A stretch of DNA of 64,000 bases from Micromonospora sp. ATCC 39149 (GTDB taxonomy: Bacteria > Actinomycetota > Actinomycetes > Mycobacteriales > Micromonosporaceae). The stretch's first letter is position 1, and each line of letters starts with the position of its first letter. The translations under genes were made by a program, and so were the position numbers. The notes beneath the pieces were generated by a model, which did not search any database, had not been told where the DNA came from, and saw only the letters and a list, made by a program, of their open reading frames with translations. The stretch spans positions 6,044,997 through 6,108,996 of the forward strand of contig NZ_GG657738.1 in NCBI RefSeq assembly GCF_000158815.1, given 5' to 3'. Positions 8,606-18,359 of the stretch are shown one piece after another.

Positions 8606-9319
8606 GTGAGCTTCTCTCGCCTTGCCGGCATCGCCGGGATGGGCTTCGTCGTCATCCTCATCGTGGCGAACCTGCTGCTGACCATGGCGGGCTTTCCCAC
8701 CCCGTCCGAAGCCGCGTCCCTCGACGAGATCACCGCGGTCTTCGCTGCCGGATCCGGGTCACTGCGCCTGGCCTCGGCACTCCTGCCGGTGGCCTGGTTG
8801 CTGGCCACGATCTTCGCCGTCGGGGTGTGCGTCTGCGTCCGCCGCGACGAGCGGACCCGGACGGATCCGTGGTCCCTTGTCGGTCTCGCCGGAGTCCTTA
8901 TGCAGTCGGTCGTGTTCACCAGCGTCGAGGCCACCCGCCTCGCACTGATCTCCGCAGCCCAGCACGACAGTGGCAGCGTCGCCGGGCTCTGGGGCCTGTA
9001 CAGCGCCCTATTCGGCTTCAACCAGGTCTTTTTGGCGACCGCACTGCTCGGGTTGTCCATGCTCGGCATCCGCACCGGCGCCATAGCCCGATGGCACGCC
9101 GGCACCGGCCTCCTCGCCGCGACGCTGCTCTTCGTCACCGCGACGACCAGCCCGTACGGCGTCGGCAGCGTTAATCCCCTCGCACTACTCGGCCTCGTAG
9201 GCTGGCTCCTCTGGCTGGTATGGATCGGGGCGTATGGCGTCATCCTGATCCGACGTGCGCCCGAGCAGTCCGTCCCGACCGGCACACCCGACACGTCTGC
9301 CGCATCCGCCCACACGTAG
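8606..9319 (+). CDS. Polytopic membrane protein (DUF4386-like layout)
   Basis: The product is 237 aa. The GTG at 8606 follows AAGGAGA by about 6 nt and lies 22 bp after the previous stop. About six hydrophobic segments are visible, the first being GFVVILIVANLLLTMAG. The C-terminus is polar and proline/threonine-rich. The size and helix layout resemble DUF4386-type proteins. It is the last gene of the marR-linked operon. Function unknown; a membrane partner of the dehydrogenase is possible but not shown. Confidence 0.7.
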   Translation: MSFSRLAGIAGMGFVVILIVANLLLTMAGFPTPSEAASLDEITAVFAAGSGSLRLASALLPVAWLLATIFAVGVCVCVRRDERTRTDPWSLVGLAGVLMQSVVFTSVEATRLALISAAQHDSGSVAGLWGLYSALFGFNQVFLATALLGLSMLGIRTGAIARWHAGTGLLAATLLFVTATTSPYGVGSVNPLALLGLVGWLLWLVWIGAYGVILIRRAPEQSVPTGTPDTSAASAHT

Positions 9320-9636
9320 CTACACCAAGACCGAGCATCCGTTAACCGCCGGGGACAAAGCTCCCGGGTCGCCTGTGCGAGGTGGGTGTCCGGTCGGTCG
9401 CCGTTGACCTGGGCTGGTGCAGGGCGGCCAGTGGAGGTCGTTATGTCGACCAGGCGATCACCGGCGGGAACGCCCGGGAGGCCGACGCATCTGATTGCTG
9501 CACGTATGGCCGGCTCTGGCGGCGGTCAACCCCGGGGCGCCCGAGGGCCGGAGCATTTGCCGCTCGGTCGGGATGGCAGCAGTGTCAACGCCGGAAAGTA
9601 CGCACTGTCCCGTCGCGGCTTGGAGCGTTATCGCGG
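9320..9636. other. Intergenic region without a recognised gene
   Basis: This 317-bp stretch separates two converging genes. Frames in both directions are short or arginine/glycine-rich. I see no clear terminator hairpin and no homology. Confidence 0.4.
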
Positions 9637-10759
9637 TCAGGGGTGCGCATGGCCCATCTCGGCGTCGATGCGTCGTTGCTCGGCATCGCGGAGATTCAGG
9701 TAGTGCGCTGCTTTGCCGCGGTCGCCGATCCGGTTGGCGGCTGCGGTGGCGGCCCGTAGCACTACCAGGGGCAATCCGGGCACGTGGCCGGCCTGGCGGT
9801 CTGCCTCGGCGAACACCACGTCGGCCAGATCGCGGTCTGCGGAGCCGGCCAGAAGGAACAGCTCCTCTACGTACATCCGTCCCAGGCCCACCCTCGTCCA
9901 GCCGGCGACGCCGTCCAGGGCCCCGGCGGCACTCACGCAGCGCCTCCCAGGCGGCGTGGTGGGTGCCGGCCTGGCGTTCCAGTCGAGCCAGGGACTGCCA
10001 TGCCGAAGCGGAGTCCCAGGCGCTGCCGGCGAACACCAGGCTTTCCCGCTGCGCCTTGGCCGCCTCAGCGAACTCTCCCAACTCGGCCAACTGGTACCGA
10101 AGCTGGCTCAGCGTGCTCTTGTCGCGCGGGCGACCGCCCGCCCACCGATCCAGCCACCGGCGGGCGAGCTCACCATCGCCCATCAGTTGGGCCCGTTGCA
10201 CCCATCGGAGCGGATCCTCGGCGGCCGGGTCAGCCGGGAAACGCGACCGCTCGCGTCGCGCCCACTGCGCCAGGTCGTCCTCGGACACGCACGGCTGGCC
10301 CTCCTCGTTCAGCAGACGCTCCAGCACATCGTCCCGGTCGACGTGGGCGCTGTCACGGACGAAATCGACGGTGGCCTGCGCCCCGGCACCGAACAGGTGC
10401 TCGATGTCGTAGCCACACCACGTGTCGAAGTTGGCCCGCTTGATCTCCCAGTGCAGCCAGACATCCTCCACCTGCCGGTACTCCGCGAGCAGAAGACCAG
10501 CCAGCTCCGTCTCTTCAGTCAGCCCCTGAAACGGCGCTTCGCGTCGGCACAGCGCCTCCTGTTCGGCCAGCCACCGCACCAGCGGAAGATCCGCCGCCCG
10601 CCGGTCGTACTGCAACGCCCACAACACCGACGCCCGTCGCGCCGCATGACCGTCACAGGCATACCCGTCGGCGCCGGTCACCCGCTTGTAGCGCAGGTCC
10701 TCCCATGCAGCCGAGGACGCCCGCATCCGGTCCAGCTCACGCCGCGCAGCCTCCATCAC
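9637..10759 (-). pseudogene. Frameshifted gene of unknown function
   Basis: Two minus frames join into one ~374-aa protein. The first begins MMEAARRELDRMRASS at 10759 and runs to about 9940. It is soluble, rich in helices and tryptophans (EVEDVWLHWEIK-like segments, WARRERSRFPADPAAEDP). Near 9938 one base shifts the frame and the protein continues ALDGVAGWTRVGLGRMYVEE, ending HYLNLRDAEQRRIDAEMG at 9637. The repeated helical pairs near the C-terminus suggest TPR-like structure. The family is not recognised. The break may be a sequencing error or real. Confidence 0.5.
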
Positions 10760-11291
10760 GCGCCAAAGATCCCATCACGAGCGGTGCTTTGTCACCCGCG
10801 CGGACCACCGCTACGGGTTTCGAAGGCTCAGGTAGTGCGCACGCCGGACGGGTGGTCCTGCTGTACGTCACCGGCCAGGCCGGCCTTCCGACTCGTTCTC
10901 GTTTACGCCAGGGACCGGCACTGCTGGCTGGCTGGGGCACTGATGCCGGTGGGAACAGTTGACGCAGCGCCGGGCCGATGGCCCTGGCCAGGGTCCCATC
11001 GTCGCCGGAGTGCATGACCAGGTTGACCACCCCGGCTGCGGCGTGTCCGGTGCGGGTTTCGGCGGCTGCGGCCGCGATGTCGGGTAGCGCGAGATCGGCG
11101 AGTAGCTTCCGCACCAGGACACCTTCGCCCCAGAGTGCCTTTACCGGAACGGAGAGCCGGCCCAGCCAGGACAGTAGGACCACTGCCCTGCCGGTAGGTG
11201 AGGGCATAGCGGCGGTGAGCTGTCGACGGACGTCGTCAACGTGCGCATCGGACGGCTCGCCGCATTGCTGACCGGTGGCGGCGGCCAACAC
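10737..11291 (-). CDS. Hypothetical protein, probably 5'-truncated
   Basis: The frame starts formally at a GTG at 11291. Protein-like sequence continues upstream in the same frame (WWIKGHPQCRPAGQEG, then YLTERGVPEQLHPVL) to a TGA near 11393, so the native N-terminus is probably lost. The core reads VLLSWLGRLSVPVKALWGEG and GVVNLVMHSGDDGTLARAIG. It overlaps the start of the next minus gene by 23 bp, which suggests an operon with 9637-10759. The last ~70 residues are less convincing. Family unknown. Confidence 0.45.
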   Translation of the reverse strand: MLAAATGQQCGEPSDAHVDDVRRQLTAAMPSPTGRAVVLLSWLGRLSVPVKALWGEGVLVRKLLADLALPDIAAAAAETRTGHAAAGVVNLVMHSGDDGTLARAIGPALRQLFPPASVPQPASSAGPWRKRERVGRPAWPVTYSRTTRPACALPEPSKPVAVVRAGDKAPLVMGSLARDGGCAA

Positions 11292-11689
11292 AGGATGCAG
11301 CTGTTCAGGTACTCCACGCTCGGTCAGGTACCGCCTGCCCTCCTGCCCTGCGGGCCGGCACTGCGGGTGGCCCTTGATCCACCAATGTCAGTCTTTAATG
11401 CCTGTAGCCGAGCCTCGCGGCGTACTTTAGTCCTGAGTTTGCTCATCGCCCTGGTCGCCCGCGGTTATCTCGCTGCTCAAGGCGACGATCGGTCACTGCT
11501 TCACGTCGTACCCGCAGATGCTCGTCGGCGATCGCCAGCGCGACCTCGGGGACGTAGTGCGCCAGTGCTCGGAGCGGGTCCAGCCATGGGCCTAGCGCCA
11601 ATGCCTGCGCCAGCCAGCGACGGATCAGCGTGTCCGAGTCCGGTGGGCAGTGGTTGAGGCCGGCCACGGCGACGGCGGCGCCAGCGGCG

Positions 11690-12247
11690 CCATCCCCACC
11701 GCCCAGCCCTGGCAGCGCACCGTACGCCGCCCGGTCCCCGACCCCGAGCTGACCGTCGGCATCCTCATCGACGCGTCCGGGTCGATGACCGACTTTGCGA
11801 AACCCATGTCCTCGGCGGCGTGGATCGTCGCCCAAGCGGCCACCCGTGCCGGAGCCACCACCGCGACCCTCGCCTACGGCGACCGAATCACCGTGCTCAT
11901 CCCACCCGGCCGCCGCCCGGTCAAGGTCCGCGACATGCGAGCCGACGCCGGCACCGAACGCTTCGTCGAGGCCTGCGCCGAAGCCGACCGGCTCCTGTAC
12001 CTGTCCACCCCGGTACCGCACGGCTGCTCGTCGTCGTCTCCGACGGCCACTACGTCAACCCCGACGAAAGCCAAGCCACCATCACCCGACTCCACCACAC
12101 CGGCTGCGCCGTCCTGTGGCTCGCACCAGCCCACGAAAGCTGGCCACCCCGGGTGTACGAGCCACCACCGCCATCACCGTCGGCGACCCCACCACCTGCA
12201 TCAACCTCATCGGCCAAGCAGCCATCGACGCCCTGACCAGGGCCTGA
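11690..12247 (+). pseudogene. vWA-domain protein remnant with two frameshifts
   Basis: The frame around 11745 reads LTVGILIDASGSMTDF, a von Willebrand A domain with an intact MIDAS start (D-x-S-x-S replaced by DASGS). It follows PVPDPELT, as in actinobacterial vWA/CobT-like proteins. Near 12015 one base is missing and the frame moves to ARLLVVVSDGHYVNPDES. Near 12150 a second shift leads to TAITVGDPTTCINLIGQAAI, ending at the TGA at 12247. Both breaks sit in CCCCGG runs. The N-terminal part before the vWA domain is also missing. Confidence 0.65.
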
Positions 12248-12293
12248 GTCCGCGCCCGTTGCGCGGGCCCGGTCACCCGGGCAAGCGGGACCC

Positions 12294-12320
12294 GGCTCCC
12301 GACACGTCATGTCGGGAGCC
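12294..12320 (+). terminator. Strong hairpin after the vWA remnant
   Basis: GGCTCCCGACA and TGTCGGGAGCC form a perfect 11-bp stem with a 5-nt loop, about 50 bp past the stop. No U-tract follows, as is usual for actinomycete terminators. Confidence 0.6.
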
Positions 12321-12507
12321 GACCCTCACGCTCGGCCCGTGAATGAACGACATTCGACGTCGCTACTCGGAATCCGGTAGCGACCCTTCGCGCACGATTT
12401 GTCTCCGGCGCCGCAACGAGCGTGAATTCGGACTAACGACCTCGTGCACGGTAGCGAGTCCTTGAGCATCGATGGTTGTTGTTCGCGTCTTGGTGGGTGC
12501 TGCGATC

Positions 12508-12985
12508 ATGACCAACCGGCGTTTGACGGGCCTGTCCCGCTCGGTGATTGAGATCCTGGTCAGCGAGTTGAGGCTGCGGTGGCGGGCACGGCACCGTGAC
12601 CGGCTCGCTTTCGCGGATACGCCGTCGCCGGATCAAAGCAGGTGCCAAGCACCGGTTCGGGTTCGTTGATCGGCTGCTGGCCACGCTGGTGCATCTGCGG
12701 CACGGGCTGACCCACGACGTGATCGCGGCCTGGTTCGAGGTGCATCGCTCGACGATCAGCCGCAGCATCGCCGAGATCAGACCCCTGCTGGCCGAGCGCG
12801 GCTGCCGGGTGCACGACGGCGTCCGGCTCTGGACCCTCGCCGACGTGGTGGCCCACCTCGGCTACCACCCGCAAGCGTTGATGGACGCCACCGAGGTGCG
12901 GGTACGTCGGCCGGTCGCGGGCCGAGCGGGTCGGGACCGGTTCGTCTCCGGCAGGCACTCGGACGGGTCGCCAGTCGGATGCTGA
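12508..12985 (+). pseudogene. IS5-group (DDE_Tnp_4-type) transposase, truncated and frameshifted
   Basis: The ATG at 12508 starts MTNRRLTGLSRSVIEILVSE. Near 12600 the frame shifts and continues with a helix-turn-helix region (HGLTHDVIAAWFEVHRSTIS, then LLAERGCRVHDGVRL). It ends ATEVRVRRPVAGRAGRDRF, which in intact relatives comes just before the DDE catalytic core. The whole core is missing. Nothing else is recognised up to 13156. Confidence 0.65.
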
Positions 12986-13156
12986 GCAGGCAGCGGGGAT
13001 ATGCCCGCACTGCCCGGCGGCAGACGATCTGTCACCAGGGACGCGCACATCGGCATGCAGCGTGGTCGTTTCGGCATGGCGCAGGTGGCAGGTCGGGGAG
13101 CGAGGCTTTGATCAGCCGCGCCGTGAAGGGTACGGCTGACCGGGAAGGAGCATCAC

Positions 13157-14245
13157 ATGGGCCGATATGACCTCGCCCTCATCGGCTTCGGCGGTGTCAA
13201 TCGTGCGCTCGCGGCGCTCATCTGCGAGCGCGGGGAGCGGCTTTCCGCGGAGTTGGGCTTCGCTTTGCGCGTTGTTGCGATCACCGACCTGCGGGCCGGT
13301 TCCCTGGTCGACACCGAGGGCATCGACCTCGCTCCGCTGCTGGCGGTCGAATTCGGCGAGCTCACGTTCGCCGGCATGACCGGCGGAAGCGCCGACCCCC
13401 GCAACGAGTGGGTGATCCGCGAGGTGCCGGCAGACATCGTGGTGGAGGCGACGTTCACTGACCCCACCGAAGGCGAGCCCGCCCTCTCCCATGTGCGCTG
13501 GGCCCTGGAGTCCGGCAAGCACGTGTGCACCACCAACAAGGGGCCGGTCGCCTTCGGCGGCCGTGCGCTGCGGCGGCTGGCCGCCGAGCGCGGTGTCAGC
13601 TTCGAGTTCGAGGGCGCGGTGCTCAGCGGCACACCGGTCCTGCGAACCGCCCAGCGCATGCTCGGCGGGCTTGAGATCGCCGGCGTCCAGGGCATCATGA
13701 ACGGCACGTCGAACTACATCCTCGGCCGGATCGAGGCCGGTATCGATCTCGCGACGGCCATCGCGGAAGCCCAGGAGCTGGGATACGCCGAGGCTGACCC
13801 CACGGCCGATCTTGAGGGCCACGACGTCCAGCTCAAGTTGATGATCCTGGCCAACGAGGTCCTCGGCGCCGACCTGCGTCGCGAGGACGTCTTCCGCGAA
13901 GGCATCTCCAACATCACTCAGCAGGATGTGCAGAACGCCATGTCGAAGGGACTGCGCTGGAAGCTGGTCGGCTCGGCGACGCGCCAGGCGGACGGCAGCG
14001 TCGACGCCCGGGTGTCCCCGCGCGCGCTGCCCGCCCATCACCCGCTCGCCGGGATATCCGGACCTGTCAACGCGGTCGCCTTCCACACGGACCTGCTCGG
14101 CATCGTCACGGTGTCCGGACCGGGTGCCGGACGTACCGAGACCGCCTACGCCCTACTGTCGGACATCATCGCAATCCACCAGCGTCATCCCGCGGACGAC
14201 GACAGCGCCCTGCGCCGCGTTCCTCAGGAGACCCCCCATGGCTGA
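13157..14245 (+). CDS. Homoserine dehydrogenase-like NAD(P)-dependent oxidoreductase
   Basis: The product is 362 aa. The ATG at 13157 has GGAAGGAG upstream. A Rossmann motif GFGGVN is near residue 10. HVCTTNKGPVA carries the expected lysine, and GIMNGTSNYILGRIEAG (N182) and EADPTADLEGHDVQLKLMIL match the substrate-binding block of homoserine dehydrogenases. No ACT domain is present. The enzyme should interconvert L-homoserine and L-aspartate 4-semialdehyde. It overlaps by 8 bp an aldehyde dehydrogenase, not threonine-pathway genes, and an Lrp gene is nearby. I infer a catabolic or specialised role rather than housekeeping threonine synthesis. Confidence 0.88.
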   Translation: MGRYDLALIGFGGVNRALAALICERGERLSAELGFALRVVAITDLRAGSLVDTEGIDLAPLLAVEFGELTFAGMTGGSADPRNEWVIREVPADIVVEATFTDPTEGEPALSHVRWALESGKHVCTTNKGPVAFGGRALRRLAAERGVSFEFEGAVLSGTPVLRTAQRMLGGLEIAGVQGIMNGTSNYILGRIEAGIDLATAIAEAQELGYAEADPTADLEGHDVQLKLMILANEVLGADLRREDVFREGISNITQQDVQNAMSKGLRWKLVGSATRQADGSVDARVSPRALPAHHPLAGISGPVNAVAFHTDLLGIVTVSGPGAGRTETAYALLSDIIAIHQRHPADDDSALRRVPQETPHG

Positions 14246-15665
14246 CACAGTGGTGAGCGCCCGCATCCAGCTCGGTGCCGGCATGCAGGCCGTGCACAAC
14301 CCGTACACCGGTGAGGTCGTCGGCTCGGTCTGCATCGTGGACGCCACCGCCATCGCCGGCATCCTGGAGCGGGCCAGGCGCGGGCGCCGCACCGCGGGCG
14401 CGCTGTCGCGCGCCGCCCGGGCCGGTGCTCTGGACCGGGCGGCCCGGCTGGTGGAGCGGCACGCTGAGTCCTTCGCCCATCTGATCGTCAGCGAGGCCGG
14501 CAAGACCATCGCCCAGGCCCGCAAAGAGGTCGCCCGCGCGGCCAACACGCTGGCCCTGTCCGCGGCCGAGGCCCGGCGCAACGCCGGTGAGATCATACCC
14601 TTCGATGCCCACGAGGGTTCCGAGAGGCGGCAGGGGTGGTTCACCCGTGAACCCCTCGGGATCATCGCCGCCATCACCCCGTTCAACGATCCCCTCAACC
14701 TGGTCGCTCACAAGCTCGGCCCGGCCATCGCCGGCGGGAACGCGGTGATCCTGAAACCGTCCGCCCTCACCCCACTGTCCGCGCTCCGCCTGGCCGACAC
14801 GCTCATCGAGGCCGGCCTGCCCGAGGAGATCGTCACGGTCGTCAACGGCTACGCCGACATCGGCGCTGCGATCGTCACCGCACCCGACGTGCGCATGGTG
14901 TCGTTCACCGGTGGATTTGCCACTGGCGAGGCCATCACCCGCACAGCGGGGCTGAAGAAACTGGCCATGGATCTGGGCGGTAACGCTCCGGTCATCGTGA
15001 TGGAAGACGCGGACCTGGACGCGGCGGTGCAGTCCTGCGTCTCCGGCGCATTCTGGGCGGCTGGCCAGAACTGCATCGGCACGCAGCGGATCCTCATCGC
15101 CCGAGGGGTGTACGGGCGCTTCCGCGACGCGTTCGTCGCCCGCACGAAGCTGCTCCGCGTCGGTGACCCGTCCGACGAGTGCACGGATGTCGGCCCCATG
15201 ATCACCGAGGAGGCTGCGCGGGCCACCCGGGCCAAGGTCGACGCCGCGGTTGCCGACGGGGCGGTGCTGCTGTGCGGCAACGAGCTGAACGGCTCCCTGT
15301 ACACGCCAACGGTGATCGAGAACGTCCCGGCCAGCTGCGGGATCTGGCGGGAGGAGGCGTTCGCACCGGTCGTCGTTCTGCAGCCGTTCGACTCCTTCGA
15401 GGACGCCATCGACCAGGCCAACGCGATCGAATTCAGCCTGCACGCGGGGATCTTCACCTCACGTCTGGACCGCGCGCTGTCGGCGGCCCGACTGCTCGAT
15501 GCCGGCGGAGTGATGATCAACGACTCGTCCGACTACCGGCTCGACGCAATGCCGTTCGGCGGGTTCAAGTACGGCAGCATGGGCCGCGAGGGCGTGCGCT
15601 TCGCCTTCGAGGAGATGACTCAGCCGAAGGTCGTCTGCCTCAATCGTTTGGACGATGTGCGGTGA
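14238..15665 (+). CDS. NAD(P)-dependent aldehyde dehydrogenase
   Basis: The product is 475 aa, the normal ALDH length. The ATG at 14238 overlaps the upstream gene and has AGGAG 7 nt before it. The NAD-binding block ITPFNDPLNLVAHKLGPAIA and the catalytic cysteine (C279 in GQNCIGTQR) are present. The usual E-L-G-G motif reads D-L-G-G (D245), so the general-base glutamate is an aspartate. Cofactor and substrate are not determined. The coupling to a homoserine dehydrogenase suggests aspartate semialdehyde, or a homologue, as substrate (inference). Confidence 0.88.
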   Translation: MADTVVSARIQLGAGMQAVHNPYTGEVVGSVCIVDATAIAGILERARRGRRTAGALSRAARAGALDRAARLVERHAESFAHLIVSEAGKTIAQARKEVARAANTLALSAAEARRNAGEIIPFDAHEGSERRQGWFTREPLGIIAAITPFNDPLNLVAHKLGPAIAGGNAVILKPSALTPLSALRLADTLIEAGLPEEIVTVVNGYADIGAAIVTAPDVRMVSFTGGFATGEAITRTAGLKKLAMDLGGNAPVIVMEDADLDAAVQSCVSGAFWAAGQNCIGTQRILIARGVYGRFRDAFVARTKLLRVGDPSDECTDVGPMITEEAARATRAKVDAAVADGAVLLCGNELNGSLYTPTVIENVPASCGIWREEAFAPVVVLQPFDSFEDAIDQANAIEFSLHAGIFTSRLDRALSAARLLDAGGVMINDSSDYRLDAMPFGGFKYGSMGREGVRFAFEEMTQPKVVCLNRLDDVR

Positions 15666-15765
15666 CGGCCCTCTATACCGGGTGCGATTCACCGGATGAA
15701 CTCGCCGTCCTTGGTCCAGGCCGGGCTGCTCGGAAGGAAGCAGGCTGGCTGGTTGGCTGCTCACC

Positions 15766-16224
15766 TTACCCGGCGATCCTCCGCCTTCCTCGCGGTCGGT
15801 TGACCACCCGGGACAGGGCAAGCGCCGTGACCATGTCACGTACGCCGGGCATCTGGGCAACCTCTTCCCAAATGTCCTGTATGCGGTCCAGGGATCTCGC
15901 TTCGAGCCGCACCATGATGTCGAAGTCGCCGCTGAGGACTTCGCAGATGGTGACCTCGGGGATACGTGTGAGCGCAGCCAGGACATCGCCCCCGCGCATA
16001 CGGTCCTGGCGGTAGACGAGCACCAGAGCGCAGACGAGGTCGTCGGCGGCGTCGCGGGTAGGACGGACGACGGTGTAGCCGGCGATGTGTCCCTGCCGTT
16101 CCAGCCGCTCGACGCGCTGGCGCACCGCGTTGCGGGACAGCAGGACCCGGCTGGCCAACTCGGCATGCGAGATGCGGGCGTTGCGGGTGAGCTCGGCAAT
16201 GATCTTTTCGTCGATCGTGTCCAA
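15766..16224 (-). CDS. Lrp/AsnC-family transcriptional regulator
   Basis: The product is 152 aa from an ATG at 16224. The N-terminal HTH reads MDTIDEKIIAELTRNARIS, then LASRVLLSRNAVRQRVERLE. A C-terminal RAM (ligand-binding) domain follows (VTICEVLSGDFDIMVRLEAR). Lrp proteins sense amino acids and control their metabolism. It converges with the dehydrogenase pair and is the obvious candidate regulator for it. Confidence 0.9.
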   Translation of the reverse strand: MDTIDEKIIAELTRNARISHAELASRVLLSRNAVRQRVERLERQGHIAGYTVVRPTRDAADDLVCALVLVYRQDRMRGGDVLAALTRIPEVTICEVLSGDFDIMVRLEARSLDRIQDIWEEVAQMPGVRDMVTALALSRVVNRPRGRRRIAG

Positions 16225-16308
16225 GATGGGTGCCCTCCTTCGTGATCGACAAGGCCCCCGGCAGTCGATGGCGCGCTACTGGAGACGGGTGTGATGGATC
16301 GAAGCCGG

Positions 16309-16998
16309 TCAGGAACAGGGGTGCGAGACGAGGTCCTTTGGCTCTCGCGGGGACACCAACATCTGCGCCAGGGCTCGCGGGGACTCGGCGGTCGCGTACG
16401 CTCCCGTCGATTCGACGGGAGCGCCGTACCCCCACAGCACGCGGATCGCCGGGATGCCTTCGGCGGCGGCGCTCTGCACGTCGTAGCCCCGGTCGCCCAC
16501 CATGAGGGGCCGGGACGTGTCGATCCCCTGCGCCCGTAGCCGCAGCAGGCATTCCCGGATCACGTCCCGCTTGGTGCTCCGGCCCGCCCCATCGGAGGTG
16601 CCGCACACGGTCACCAGGTGCTCGGTCAGACCGTAGTGTTCGATGATCCGCTCGGCCTGGTGCTCCACCTTCGAGGTCGCCACCGCCATGGGGAAGCCAG
16701 CCGCAGCGAGCGTCTCCAGCAGCGCCGGGACCTCGTCGTACAGTCTGCTGTTCAGGGCACCCCTCTCCACGTAGGCCGCCCGGTAGAGCTGCAGGGCCCG
16801 GCTGGCGGTCGACTCGTCGAGGCCGAGAACGCTGCGAAACGACTGGTACATCGGCGGGCCGATGAAACTGAGCAGCGTGCCCCCATCGGGAAGGGGGACG
16901 CCGATTTCCTTGAGGGCCACGACGATACTGGCGGCGATGCCCGCAGCGGAGTCCACCAGTGTGCCGTCGAGGTCGAGCAGAATGCAGGTGGGTGTCAC
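16309..16998 (-). CDS. HAD-superfamily phosphatase (phosphoglycolate phosphatase-like)
   Basis: The product is about 229 aa. The GTG at 16998 has GGAAGG upstream and gives VTPTCILLDLDGTLVDSAAG, with motif I DLDGT at the expected place; a TTG at 17013 is less likely. Motif II is AVATSKVEH and motif IV is PLMVGDRGYDVQSA (G-D-R-x-x-D). A helical cap domain lies between motifs I and II. It dephosphorylates a small phosphate ester; the substrate is not determined. Confidence 0.88.
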   Translation of the reverse strand: MTPTCILLDLDGTLVDSAAGIAASIVVALKEIGVPLPDGGTLLSFIGPPMYQSFRSVLGLDESTASRALQLYRAAYVERGALNSRLYDEVPALLETLAAAGFPMAVATSKVEHQAERIIEHYGLTEHLVTVCGTSDGAGRSTKRDVIRECLLRLRAQGIDTSRPLMVGDRGYDVQSAAAEGIPAIRVLWGYGAPVESTGAYATAESPRALAQMLVSPREPKDLVSHPCS

Positions 16999-17057
16999 GG
17001 AGGCACCTTCCAACTACGACGTCGGCGAAGAAACGGGTTGTCCCGGTGGGACGGCCG

Positions 17058-18359
17058 CTAGTGTGCGGCAGCGGTGGGGAGTGTTCTGACGGCCAGGAGC
17101 GTGGTCGCGCCTGCGGCGGCGAACACGGCGGCCAGCACGAGCCAGCCGGTGGTGCCGAGGGTCAGGGCCGTGCCGGTGACGACGAGGGGTGCGAGCATGG
17201 CGCCAGCGGCGACGCTGGCCTGGTTGATGCCCTGGTAGGCGCCGGCCGCGCTGGTCGGTGCGAGGTCGAAGGCGAGGCCCCAGTTGCCGACGTCGGCGGC
17301 GACTTCGCCGAAGGTGTGCAGGATGACCGCGCCGAGCAGCAGGATGACGGCGATGGTGGTGGGTGCGCCGGCGGATGCCGAGTAGATGAGGCACGCCGCG
17401 GCGAGGGAGAACCCGCCTACGTGGACGGCCCGGGCACTGGTGTGGATGCCGTGGGCTCGTCGTGCGACAGGCGTCTGGATGACGACGACGGCGGCGGTGT
17501 TGAGCAGCAGCACCAATGTGACGGTAATCGGCGGCGCCGACGTGTGTTCGGTGATCCAGAGGGGAACGCCGACGGTGAGGAGGCCGGCGTGCATGGCCAG
17601 GAGCATGTTCAGGGCGCTGACCATCAGGTAGGTGCGGTCCTTCAGTGGTGACCGTCCGGCGGGGGGCGGGGGCAGAGAAGCGATCACGTCGTCGCCGGGT
17701 GGTCTGCGGGCGGCAAGCTCGGCACGGATGGCCAGCAGGGGCCAGACGGAGGTCAGGACGAAGATCCCGGCGCCCAGGATCGCCAGGGTGTAACCGGCGT
17801 CGGTGTCGGTGAGCAGGGCGAATCCGCCGCAGACGCTGCCGACACCCATGAAGACGTTGATGACGACGCCGAGGTGGGCTCGGACGAGGACACGGTCGGC
17901 GCCGGTGAACGCCTGCGCCAGGACGGCGGCACGGGCGGTGCCCTGGGCGGCTCTGCTGGCGACGGCGAGGCAGGCGGCCAGGGTGAACGTGGTGACGGCC
18001 GACGCGACGGGGTAGGCGAGCAGGGCGAGTCCCTGGGTGGCGGTCGTTGCCACCAGCACGGCAGGTGCGCCGACGCGGTCGGCGACGCGGCCGGCGGCGA
18101 ACGAGGCGGCGATGGCGACTGCGCCCGCGACGGTCAGTCCGACGCCGACCTGACCGACGCTCAGGCCGACGACCTTGGTGAAGAACAGGGCACTGACGGC
18201 GTAGAACACCCCGTTGCTGAACGACGAGGCCATGGCCGAGGTCGTCAAGGCCGCGGCGATCGGGTCGGCCGGCCGTAGCGCCGCCGCGGCGCTGCGGGCG
18301 AACGCGCTGAGCGGTCCGACCGTCGCTGTTCCCCGACGGGTGGGGTCCCCGGCTGTCAC
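17058..18359 (-). CDS. MFS transporter, probable drug/metabolite exporter
   Basis: The product is about 433 aa with roughly 12 hydrophobic segments. The motif-A-like loop GRVADRVGAPAVLV follows helix 2. The start is taken as the GTG at 18359, whose GTGA overlaps the stop of the GNAT gene, giving translational coupling. A conserved acidic stretch NWGLAFDLAPTSAAGAYQG occurs in the second half. Substrate unknown. The GNAT partner and divergent TetR gene suggest an inducible resistance or efflux unit. Confidence 0.85.
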   Translation of the reverse strand: MTAGDPTRRGTATVGPLSAFARSAAAALRPADPIAAALTTSAMASSFSNGVFYAVSALFFTKVVGLSVGQVGVGLTVAGAVAIAASFAAGRVADRVGAPAVLVATTATQGLALLAYPVASAVTTFTLAACLAVASRAAQGTARAAVLAQAFTGADRVLVRAHLGVVINVFMGVGSVCGGFALLTDTDAGYTLAILGAGIFVLTSVWPLLAIRAELAARRPPGDDVIASLPPPPAGRSPLKDRTYLMVSALNMLLAMHAGLLTVGVPLWITEHTSAPPITVTLVLLLNTAAVVVIQTPVARRAHGIHTSARAVHVGGFSLAAACLIYSASAGAPTTIAVILLLGAVILHTFGEVAADVGNWGLAFDLAPTSAAGAYQGINQASVAAGAMLAPLVVTGTALTLGTTGWLVLAAVFAAAGATTLLAVRTLPTAAAH

